From Isoetes taiwanensis (Eukaryota; Streptophyta; Lycopodiopsida; Isoetales; Isoetaceae), in assembly GCA_021234155.1 (NCBI GenBank), contig JAJEKV010000016.1, forward strand, positions 18,598,698 through 18,662,697: a DNA stretch of 64,000 bases, given 5' to 3'. Made by a program: the position numbers and the translations under genes. Under the pieces are notes generated by a model, which did not search any database, had not been told where the DNA came from, and worked only from the letters and a program-made list of their open reading frames with translations. Shown here one piece after another: positions 12,953-21,658 of the stretch; position 1 is the first letter of the stretch, and the number at the start of each line of letters is the position of its first letter.

Positions 12953-13459
12953 AAATACCAATAGCTCGTGTGTGAGACGCATCGACTCGTCCACGCTTTG
13001 GTGATCTTCCTTCTGGTTTTTTGCTCATGGTGTCTGATTTTTTCATCTGTAAGCTTTTATTTTATTTCTTTTTAACGCTTACTTTTGTTACAGATGGTGT
13101 TCCTCCTGTTCCTGTAGCTATCGAAGACTACTAATACTAACATGTCACGCCATCAAAATATATGCCTTTTTTAACATGCCACATCATCAATTATCATAAT
13201 GATCATTATGACGTCCTCCTAAGGTTGTCACTTCATGTGCACGCATGTGCTCACGCTTGTAAGTCATGTTGCAACATAAAAAACATCATGCTGGCATGTC
13301 CTATCTAACCATTGACATGTCAACTTATGTTCCCTCACATGCTCACGCAATATCATAGATGTCACCTCATGTGCACGGCATGTGCTAACATGTGTAAGTC
13401 ATGTTGCAACATAAAGCGACATGTGTAAGTCATGTTGCACCATTGTAGACATGTGGAAG
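12953..13459. other. Internal MULE sequence, no recognised gene
   Basis: This stretch lies between the LINE tail and the right palindrome array. It repeats the phrases gtaagtcatgttgcaacataaa and catgtgctcac several times around 13220-13440, an irregular short repeat. I see no coding region. Confidence 0.5.
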
Positions 13460-14010
13460 ACGTATATTGAACTCAATATACGCTAATCTTACATTTAATA
13501 TTAACATAATGAAATCAAAATACGAATATAGTGAGTATATCGCACTCAATATACGTTTTCCAAAAACAAAACCAATCTCCTTCAATTTTAGATCCTAATT
13601 CTAGTTCCCACCTCTCTTAAACGATCACATCAATTGAATTTTAGATCCTAAACGATCACATCAAAAGCATGAAAATAAACGGTTGAAGAGCTCATACAAG
13701 AACGAGATGTAAAAAAAGTAAAGAAATCTTTGAGGAATTTGATGCGAATACTCTTACTAACCTGGTGCTTCTTCCATGATCTGATCAGGTATGACTGCTC
13801 CCGAAATTCTCTCCAAAAAATGCGCCGGAAATCGCTCCGAAGAACCCGGAAAAAACACAAAAAAAAATCTGATATACAGTAGTATATCGAGTTCGATATA
13901 CTATAGTATATCTAACTCGATATACTACTATATACCAATTTTATACGTTTTTTTAAACGCCATTTTCCGGCGCCAAGCCGGATATACGTATATCGAACTC
14001 GATATATGCA
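13460..14010. repeat. Palindrome array inside the right end of the MULE
   Basis: Copies and variants of the same 20-bp palindrome occur near 13461, 13533, 13881, 13905 and 13988, mirroring the left array. Some have the variant core TATATTGAACTCAATATA. The shared motif at both ends supports one element spanning 10468-14050. Confidence 0.82.
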
Positions 14011-14050
14011 TGGTTTTGAATGTTTGGTTAGGGAGCCAATATTTTACCCG

Positions 14051-14059
14051 GTAGACAAC
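14051..14059. repeat. 9-bp target-site duplication, right copy
   Basis: This GTAGACAAC is identical to 10459-10467. The sequence after it, tataagaacaattctacct, rejoins the arm as in the right copy. Confidence 0.88.
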
Positions 14060-14314
14060 TATAAGAACAATTCTACCTGTCTAAGATCACCATGACCATC
14101 TAAATCAATAATGTCCTTTACAACGACGAAAAAACAAAACAAATGAATTTGCACCTGTGGCATAAATAAGTTTGTTGGCAGGCATGACCATTTAAGAAGT
14201 GCAATTAGTATCAGAAGGCCTTTGGCAGCACACAGCAATTTGAATGTTGCTTTTAGAAACAACATAGGCCTGAAAAAGCTTTTCAAGGATATCTACAATA
14301 AATACTCTCTTCCA
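14060..14314. other. Arm-shared segment between two insertions
   Basis: It matches 39935-40186 inverted. The minus frame at 14059-14286 and its plus-strand counterpart at 39959-40186 have the same length but differ at several amino acids, which suggests they are not under strong protein constraint. I do not recognise the product. Confidence 0.55.
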
Positions 14315-14987
14315 TGGTTAGAAGATAATGCGTTAGCCCCCAAATGGCTAACGCAAAATACCTTACTAACTTATAACCCCAAACTAACGTAGTTAGTTTC
14401 GCCCAAAAATTACAGGTGGGCATTTTTGGAAAAAAAATACCCCTGTGTTCGGTTTTCCCTCCCGAATCCAATGCTGCAGTTGTTTTGGAGGCCAGAGGGG
14501 CGGATGCAGCCGAAACATCGATGAATGCGGATGAAGTCTCTGTTGGAAAGTTCACTCTTTTTACTTCTGCTATTCTTGTGTGATTCGAGCTGAGCAGTGA
14601 GCAGATCAGCACCATCTCAGAGGTAAGGGGGTTTTCTATAGAATAAGCTTGTTTCTTGAGCAAATAAGCAGCTGCAGAATCAAGATGTCATGTTTCTTTA
14701 TTGACCGATTTTATTAGCCAACAAAGGCAGAGTTACAGAGAATCACCCTGTTCTGTTACCAGACCACCAGACATTACTTTCTTTCTGTCCCATTTCGCTA
14801 CTCTTATTTATTATAATGATTGTCCATGCTTTGTTTATGATCGGCCATGCTTTTTTGAAAAAAATCTTATTTATTATGTATAGAAAGGTTTTACTCTAAA
14901 CTGGGTTTTCTCTAAACTGGGTTGGATTTGAGCTGTAAGACATGGTCACAACAAAGTTTAATTCTACACAGAATATTTGGAGCACAT

Positions 14988-15206
14988 TTAACCTGTGAAG
15001 AGGATTTTGTCCCATTTCTGTTGTAGCAGAGCTGTTGCTTCGGATACCCCCCCTTCCACCACTCGAATTGCCCTCTTATCCATATACTTGGGAATCAGAT
15101 TTGCTAGTAGCTTTGATGTTGCAGGTGCTAGCTCTGAAGGCTTTAACACCACAGTATTTCCAGCAGAAATCTCCCCCAGCACAGGATCCATACACAGAAC
15201 TGTCAT
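14988..15206 (-). pseudogene. Captured aldehyde dehydrogenase (ALDH3-like) fragment
   Basis: A 72-codon frame carries the NAD-binding-fold segment of class 3 aldehyde dehydrogenases: LGEISAGNTVVLKPSELAP, then an IPKYMDKRAIRVVEGG segment and QQKWDKILFTG. ALDH3 enzymes oxidise aldehydes to acids with NAD(P). The catalytic Cys and Glu regions lie further along the protein and are not present. The fragment follows the aldo/keto reductase piece on the same strand and lies inside a TIR element, so it is a captured exon and not a gene. Confidence 0.85.
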
Positions 15207-15381
15207 AAACTAATCTCTCATTCAAAGGAGGATGTAGTTGAAAGGAGAACATATTGCTTGATGCAACTTGCTTGAAAGGAACAATTCATGCATAAAGAAT
15301 TTGGAATAAAACTTTATTTACTATGAGAATCTGCAATTTCCCATCAAAATATAACCATGTTGATACTAAAGGGGACTGTAC

Positions 15382-15534
15382 CATTTCAGCAGTATCCAGA
15401 ATGTTGATGCCATTATCAAATGCGTAACATAGTTGATCATGAGCTTCCTTTTCTGTGTTTTGAGAGCCCCAAGTCATCTGTTTAACATATTGTTCTCGGC
15501 TTGTTATGTTAACAATGCAACTTGTGATTGGCAT
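15382..15534 (-). pseudogene. Captured aldo/keto reductase fragment
   Basis: The frame contains MTWGSQNTEKEAHDQL followed by YAFDNGINILDTAEM. This matches the N-terminal strand-helix and the catalytic Asp region (DTAEMY in the Tas-like aldo/keto reductases). The Tyr expected after TAEM is replaced by Val where the sequence leaves homology. Only about 30 residues of the enzyme are present, so it has no function. It sits upstream of the ALDH piece on the same strand, inside the same transposon. Confidence 0.8.
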
Positions 15535-15747
15535 AAGATAGAGTATGATTTTAGTTCTTTTTATTGCAAATTCGTAATCTACGTGTCGAAATTAGTCCAG
15601 ATGATATATTAAATTTCCAAAATCTGATTTTTTTTTTTTTTTTGTGGCGAAACTAACGGCGTTAGTATGTTTAAGAATAGCTAGTTAGACGTTATTATAC
15701 GTTAGGCGTTAGCTAACTCCTAACTCCTAATTCTAACTATGCTTCCA

Positions 15748-16507
15748 ACCTTCCAAAACTTCTTTGTGAATAAAAGGAACGTAATGCATACCATAGATAC
15801 AAAATATCCAAAACCGACCTGATTCAAGATCTGATGCCTTTTGGTCTATGGAAGGATGCAAACGGTCCTTGGCACAACAAAAGAAACCTAATCGAGCCAG
15901 TTGGAGGTTGCTACTTCTGAGATGTAAAATAGAGTGCGAGGAAAGAAACCCCATGCCGTTAGCAATTACTAAAGGAGGCATGTGAGCTCTTCTCTCAATT
16001 TGCAGTCCAAATCTCTAAGTATGTTTTATTCAGAGTGTAAGGCATACATTTCCAAATAGCATGCTCCATGATAACTAGGGTACTCAGAATTCTATAGCCT
16101 AGACTAACCGCTCATATTGTCATTATGGTGGCTGGTTCCAAGGCCTAGTCCACTCTATGCACTACGAACAGCTTCTAGCATGTTAGCTGATGATATTTGC
16201 TCATATCTAGGATAGCTTGCTCATACCGATGCATGTACAGAAACACAAGCCAATATATATTTTAGTCTAGATTAAGGTCAACCTTGCCTACTCCCAAGGT
16301 AAAAAAGAAAGGGATGCCTTTCCTGCATTTTCAATCTAACAAAGCAGCCTGCACAATTTCATGCCATAGATTCAAAAGCTATTCAAATTCTGAAATTAAT
16401 TAGGTCCACATGTTAGATTAGGGAATCGAAGAATTGGACTTTGGCAAGTGGTTTCTCACTCCAGATTGCTTATATTCCATCTATATTACATGTATGTCTT
16501 CTAGGCT
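15748..16507. other. Arm-shared non-coding segment at the inner edge
   Basis: It matches 36189-36369 and 39357-39930 inverted. The frame at 15733-15981 on minus is not kept in the other arm because of a 4-bp length difference in ggtttctttt/ggttcatttctttt, so I do not call a gene. Homology between arms ends after tcttctagg. Confidence 0.65.
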
Positions 16508-16946
16508 AGAATTTGCGGGTGATCAGTAGCACTTGCAGAAACCAAAAATCAGTATATGCAAGAGAACTTTCACGCCATGGTATCTTTTGATATGTTTGAT
16601 TGATATTTATTTGATAGTCGGTCATTGTTGAACAAATAAGACATGCTTAAAGCATCTTTGCAGGTTGATTGAGTTGGACCGAAAGCACAGATAGATATTG
16701 GTATGGCTTTTATTTATTCAAGTTGGTATTTGTTCGTGTGAAAAAATCTCATCTTATCTACTATTTGCATCTTCAGCCAAAGCAGATGGACATGTTAAGA
16801 TTGCCCAAATTTGTTTCAATAGATCGCCTTGTGTATGAGAAGCTAAAACAGAGAAGTGAGTAGTTTGTGTCTCGTGGTGTGATTAAGTTAGATCTGTGGA
16901 AAGCAAAGAGAAGATTGCAACAGCATTCTCAGATACATGCCTGATA
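16508..16946. other. Unique spacer sequence, no recognised gene
   Basis: This sequence lies between the inner end of the left arm and the kelch tandem array. A short frame at 16669-16863 contains LRLPKFVSIDRLVYEKLKQR but matches nothing that I know. Confidence 0.4.
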
Positions 16947-17680
16947 TATGCAAAATTTGGACTTATTCAGATTTAATAGATAACACTTCAAGAACGCCAT
17001 TATAAGAATATATGTATTGTTTGATTCTTCTTGATTGTTATAATTTTTATAAGTTTTGATTTTATAAGTTTATCTTTAAATTAAAAATATCATGGTTATC
17101 AAATAATAAACTTGATTTCCAAACTAATTTTCATTTGAATCTATTTAGAATTAGACATTTTAAGAATATAAAAATTTCAATTTTTAGTGATTTAACATAT
17201 TCAAAATTTAGCAATCATGATAATTTAATGAAATTTGATGGTTTAATAAGCTTGACTTGAAACTAATATAAGAATTTCACAATTTACAAACTTTTACACT
17301 TGTAAAAACTAGTTTAAGAAAAGTTTTAGGTTGAAATTAATTAAATGATATAAAGTTATTGGATTAATAATAACTATTTAATTAATAATAAACTATTCAT
17401 TTTTTATTAAACATAAGCGTAATCATTTAATTAATATCAAACTAAAACTTTCTTTAAATATTTTGAAAAGAATAGCATTTTAATTATACAGAGTTATCTT
17501 AGATGAAAATTTATATCTAAATCGATGAAATCGAGAATTAGATGAAACCTGAAAATTTTCGATCTAAAGATAAATAGAACAAATTATTAAAATTAACAAA
17601 AGCTAGAAATACATATGATATTATTATGACATTCTTGAAGTACATTTATTAGATTTGAATAAGTCCAAATTTCGTTAAAT
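16947..17680. mobile_element. AT-rich MULE-type MITE, unit 1
   Basis: It has the same sequence as the two complete copies, but its outer left edge differs (tatgcaaaatttggactt) and the left TSD is not recognisable. The right end runs to aatttcgttaaat just before ATGACATAT at 17681. Confidence 0.75.
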
Positions 17681-18335
17681 ATGACATATAGATCGTCTTA
17701 TAACTCTTACCACTTCTGCGCGCAAAATGAAGCCAGGCTTCGATCCAAGCAAAGTTGTGCTGGGCCAAATCTATTTGTTATAGGGGATTCTTTATTTGAT
17801 ACAAGGAGTTTTCCTATGGACACACCCTTGGCCTCTGCTAGTGTTTTTAGGTTTGATTCTACCAGGTCTCAGTGGAATCGTTTGGCAGACATGAATGCTG
17901 CAAGGCGCAGCTTTGCTTGTGAGGTTTGTGGAGATGAAGTATATGTTGCAGGAGGTGGCTCAAGGCATGCACCTTTCTTTGGAGGAGGAAGCGGACTTGC
18001 CACTACTTGAAAAGATACGACATGAGGCGTAATAAATGGGAGATTGTAGAAGATTTGGACAAAGTTAGGGCTGGTGTTTGGATTCTTTGTTGGAAATGAA
18101 TTCGGCTTATGGGTGGCTATGGCAGCTCAAGACTATCTCACAGGGCATATTGCCTATAGATGATTACTATAATGATGGTCAGGTGTTGAATGTGAACACT
18201 AGGAAGTGGCGGGAGTTGGCGCCAATGTGGGAGGATGGCGAACGCCGGAGGTTAAGCTAAGTTGCAGTCTTGAATGATAGCAAGCATGGTCAACTTGGCA
18301 TCTTCATGCTTGATAATTCTATCTTATTCCGGTAA
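17681..18335 (+). pseudogene. Kelch-repeat (F-box/kelch-like) fragment, unit 1
   Basis: The frame reads NLFVIGDSLFDTRSF, VFRFDSTRSQWNRLADMNAA and EVCGDEVYVAGGGSRH, then loses frame at about 18005 and continues in other frames with YDMRRNKWEIVEDLDKVRA and VNTRKWRELAPMWEDGERR. These are kelch blades (GG doublet, spaced Tyr and Trp), as in plant F-box/kelch proteins that act in SCF ubiquitin ligases. No F-box is present. At least two frameshifts break it. The first codons come from the target-site duplication of the preceding MITE, so the start is artificial. Confidence 0.8.
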
Positions 18336-18414
18336 GAGCATCTCTTCAATTTAAAGTGGTATGTAAATTGCATATGTACTTAATAAATAGTTAAGTTTCA
18401 AAGCACCTATCTAT

Positions 18415-18450
18415 TGTGGCGAAACTAACGGCGTTAGTATGTTTGAGAAT
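18415..18450. repeat. Pack-element TIR remnant at the junction of units 1 and 2
   Basis: The sequence tgtggcgaaactaacggc and the following gttagtatgttt is nearly the same as 15643-15678, inside the right TIR of the Pack element. It lies exactly between the end of one kelch unit and the TSD of the next MITE. Confidence 0.85.
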
Positions 18451-18461
18451 AGATGACATAT

Positions 18462-19195
18462 TCAACAAAATTTGGACTTATTCAGATTTAATAGATAACA
18501 CTTCAAGAACGCCATTATAAGAATATATGTATTGTTTGATTCTTCTTGATTGTTATAATTTTTATATGTTTTGATTTTATAAGTTTATCTTTAAATTAAA
18601 ACTATCATGGTTATCAAATAATAAACTTGATTTCCAAACTAATTTTCATTTGAATCTATTTAGAATTAGACATTTTAAGAATATAAAAATTTCAATTTTT
18701 AGTGATTTAACATATTCAAAATTTAGCAATCATGATAATTAAATGAAATTTGATGGTTTAATAAGCTTGACTTGAAACTAATATAAGAATTTCACAATTT
18801 ACAAACTTTTACACTTATAAAAACTAGTTTAAGAAAAGTGTTAGGTTGAAATTAATTAAATGATATAAAGTTATTGGATCAATAATAACTATTTAATTAA
18901 TAATAAACTATTCATTTTTTATTAAACATAAGCGTAATCATTTAATTAATATCAAACTAAAACTTTCTTTAAATATTTTGAAAAGAATAGCATTTTAATT
19001 ATACAGAGTTATCTTAGATGAAAATTTGATTCTAAATCGATGAAATCGAGAATTAGATGAAACCTGAAAATTTTCGATCTAAAGATAAATAGAACAAATT
19101 ATTAAAATTAATAAAAGCTAGAAATACATATGATATTATTATGCCATTCTTGAAGTACATTTATTAGATTTGAATAAGTCCAAATTTCGTTAAAT
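18462..19195. mobile_element. AT-rich MULE-type MITE, unit 2 (734 bp)
   Basis: It is flanked by ATGACATAT at 18453-18461 and 19196-19204, a perfect 9-bp TSD. The termini are inverted repeats of roughly 70 bp, built around AAATTTGGACTTATTCA and its complement. It is strongly AT-rich with no coding capacity. TSD length and TIR fit a Mutator-type miniature element. Confidence 0.87.
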
Positions 19196-19844
19196 ATGAC
19201 ATATAGATCGTCTTATAATTCTTACCACTTTTGCGCGCAAAATGAAGCCAGGCTTCGATCCAAGCAAAGTTGTGCTGGGCCAAATCTATTTGTTATAGGG
19301 GATTCTTTATTTGATACAAGGAGTTTTCCTATGGACACACCCTTGGCCTCTGCTAGTGTTTTTAGGTTTGATTCTACCGTCTCGATTAAATCGCTTGGGC
19401 GGATATGAATGCCGCAAAGGCTTTGCTTGTGAGGTTTGTGGAGATGAAGTATATGTTGCAGGAGGTGGCTCAAGGCATGCACGGTTTGCTGGAGGAGGAA
19501 GCAGACTTGCCGCTGCAGAAAGATACGACATGAGGCAGAATAAATGGGAGATTGTAGAAGATTTGGACAAAGTTAGGGCTGGCTGTGTTGGATTCTTTGT
19601 TGGAAATGAATTCTGGGTTATGGGTGGCTATGGCAGCTCCAAGACTATCTGTGGCATATTGCCTATAGATGATTACTATAATGATGGTCAGGTGTTGAAT
19701 GTGAACACTAGGAAGTGGCGGGAGTTGGCGCCAATGTGGGAGGATGGCGAACGCCGGAGGTTAAGCAAAGTTGCAGTCTTGAATGATAGCAAGCATGGTC
19801 AACTTGGCATCTTCATGCTTGATAATTCTATCTTATTCCGGTAA
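19196..19844 (+). pseudogene. Kelch-repeat fragment, unit 2 (best preserved)
   Basis: This copy keeps the longest kelch frame: the segment 19311-19844 carries FACEVCGDEVYVAGGGSRH, ERYDMRQNKWEIVEDLDKV, FFVGNEFWVMGGYGSS, VNTRKWRELAPMWEDGERR, and the end DSKHGQLGIFMLDNSILFR. This gives about three blades with the expected GG and Trp positions. A frameshift near 19380 separates it from the N-terminal part (19196-19408). The DNSILFR end is followed by gtaagggc, which looks like a former 5' splice site, so the piece was taken from genomic DNA and not from mRNA. No F-box is visible. Confidence 0.82.
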
Positions 19845-19923
19845 GGGCATCTCTTCAATTTAAAGTGATATGTAAATTGCATATGTACTTAATAAATAGT
19901 TAAGTTTCAAAGCACCTATCTAT

Positions 19924-19958
19924 TGTGGCGAAACTAACGGCGTTAGTATGTTTGAGAA
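19924..19958. repeat. Pack-element TIR remnant at the junction of units 2 and 3
   Basis: This is the same stretch as at 18415-18450, again placed immediately before the MITE TSD. Confidence 0.85.
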
Positions 19959-19968
19959 GATGACATAT

Positions 19969-20702
19969 TCAACAAAATTTGGACTTATTCAGATTTAATA
20001 GATAACACTTCAAGAACGCCATTATAAGAATATATGTATTGTTTGATTCTTCTTGATTGTTATAATTTTTATAAGTTTTGATTTTATAAGTTTATCTTTA
20101 AATTAAAACTATCATGGTTATCAAATAATAAACTTGATTTCCAAACTAATTTTTATTTGAATCTATTTAGAATTAGACATTTTAAGAATATAAAAATTTC
20201 AATTTTTAGTGATTTAACATATTCAAAATTTAGCAATCATAATAATTAAATGAAATTTGATGGTTTAATAAGCTTGACTTGAAACTAATACAAGAATTTC
20301 ACAATTTACAAACTTTTACACTTATAAAAACTAGTTTAAGAAAAGTTTTAGGTTGAAATTAATTAAATGATATAAAGTTATTGGATTAATAATAACTATT
20401 TAATTAATAATAAACTATTCATTTTTATTAAACATAAGCGTAATCATTTAATTAATATCAAACTAAAACTTTCTTTAAATATTTTGAAAAGAATAGCATT
20501 TTAATTATACAGAGTTATCTTAGATGAAAATTTAATTCTAAATCGATGAAATCGAGAATTAGATGAAACCTGAAATTTTTTTTATCTAAAGATAAATAGA
20601 ACAAATTATTAAAATTAATAAAAGCTAGAAATACATATGATATTATTATGACATTCTTGAAGTACATTTATTAGATTTGAATAAGTCCAAATTTCGTTAA
20701 AT
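19969..20702. mobile_element. AT-rich MULE-type MITE, unit 3 (734 bp)
   Basis: It is flanked by ATGACATAT at 19960-19968 and 20703-20711. Length and inverted ends equal those of unit 2. Confidence 0.87.
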
Positions 20703-21345
20703 ATGACATATAGATCGTCTTATAATTCTTACCACTTCTGCGCGCAAAATGAAGCCAGGCTTCGATCCAAGCAAAGTTGTGCTGGGCCAAATCTATTTGT
20801 TATAGGGGATTCTTTATTTGATACAAGGAGTTTTCCTATGGACACACCCTTGGCCTCTGCTAGTGTTTTTAGGTTTGATTCTACCAGGTCTCAGTGGAAT
20901 CGTTATGCTGCAAGGCACAGCTTTGCTTGTGGGGTTTGTGGAGATGAAGTATATGTTGCAGGAGGTGGCTCAAGGCATGCACAGTTTGCTGGAGGAGGAA
21001 GCAGACTTGCCGCTGTAGAAAGATACGACATGAGGCAGAATAAATGGGAGATTGTAGAAGATTTGGACAAAGTTAGGGCTACGTGTTGGATTCTTTGTTG
21101 GAAATGAATTCGATTATGGGTGGCTATGGCAGGCTCCAAGATTATCTCACAGTGGCATATTGCCTATAGATGATTACTATAATGATGGTCGGTGTTGAAT
21201 GTGAACACTAGGAAGTGGTGGGAGTTGGCCCAATGTGGGAGGATGGCTTAACAGGAGGAGGTTAAGCAAAGTTGCAGTCTTGAATGATAGCAAGCATGGT
21301 CAACTTGGCATCTTCATGCTTGATAATTGTATCTTATTCCGGTAA
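20703..21345 (+). pseudogene. Kelch-repeat fragment, unit 3
   Basis: It opens like unit 1 with NLFVIGDSLFDTRSF and stays in frame through EVYVAGGGSRH and ERYDMRQNKWEIVEDLDKV to about 21107. There it is frameshifted. Later blades are recognisable only in other frames, with extra small deletions near 21190-21260. Relative to unit 1, codons around LADMN are deleted. Non-functional as it stands. Confidence 0.8.
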
Positions 21346-21420
21346 GAGCATCTCTTCAATTTAAAGTGGTATGTAAATTGCATAGTGTCATTCTCCATTC
21401 TCAAATTTCTGATTTCTGCC

Positions 21421-21606
<186 letters not shown>

Positions 21607-21658
21607 GAATTGTATTACGTCTTTTTGGGAGGCCTCTCAGGCCTATAAGACGAGAAAA

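Larger units (their letters stand above)
10468..14050. mobile_element. Non-autonomous MULE-like element, 3583 bp
   Basis: The 39-bp termini are imperfect inverted repeats. One starts CGGTGCTACTATTGGC, the reverse complement of the other starts CGGGTAAAATATTGGC, and both run into ACATTCAAAACC. The element is bounded by a 9-bp TSD, and its absence from the right arm confirms the borders. Inside both ends lie many copies of a 20-bp palindrome with consensus GTATATCGARYTCGATATAC. No transposase frame was found, so it should depend on an autonomous partner. The middle is occupied by a LINE fragment (10907-12952). The arrangement fits the Mutator superfamily by TSD length and TIR, but the superfamily is not proven without a transposase. 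Confidence 0.85.
14315..15741. mobile_element. Pack-type TIR transposon, 1427 bp, with captured gene pieces
   Basis: It is absent from the right arm, where actctcttccaaccttcc is continuous. Flanking CTTCCA (14309-14314 and 15742-15747) is a 6-bp match and may be the remainder of a longer TSD. The ends are long imperfect inverted repeats of about 100 bp: the left starts TGGTTAGAAGATAATG, the reverse complement of the right starts CATAGTTAGAATTAGG, and both run through GTTAGTTTCGCC. Inside are minus-strand fragments of an aldehyde dehydrogenase and an aldo/keto reductase. Long TIRs plus gene pieces fit a Pack-MULE, although the TSD is shorter than nine. Confidence 0.82.
4230..16507 (+). repeat. 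Left arm of a giant inverted duplication
   Basis: This arm is the reverse complement of the right arm (36189-64000) once later insertions are removed. The pairing is 4230 with 64000, SMC exons 5-11 with their copies, 9550 with 57740, 10180-10458 with 40200-40475, 14060-14309 with 39935-40186, and 15748-16507 with 36189-39930. Homology stops after tcttctagg at about 16507. Both exons and introns are shared, so this is a DNA-level duplication and not retroposition. The outer end lies outside what can be compared here. Confidence 0.93.
16947..21388 (+). repeat. Three tandem 1.5-kb units: MITE plus kelch fragment
   Basis: The equivalent ATG in the three units lies at 17681, 19196 and 20703, so the periods are 1515 and 1507 bp. 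Each unit consists of a 734-bp AT-rich element with inverted ends, a kelch-repeat gene fragment, and a short spacer. Units 1 and 2 end in about 35 bp of the Pack-element TIR (tgtggcgaaactaacggc). Unit 3 loses similarity at about 21388, where the (GA)n array and LINE begin. The units differ by small indels and substitutions, so the array is fairly young but not identical. Confidence 0.9.

Noticed and set aside
15733-15981. Minus-strand frame of 82 codons in the left arm as a gene
   Set aside because: The right arm copy differs by a 4-bp indel in the middle of the frame, so the frame is not maintained.
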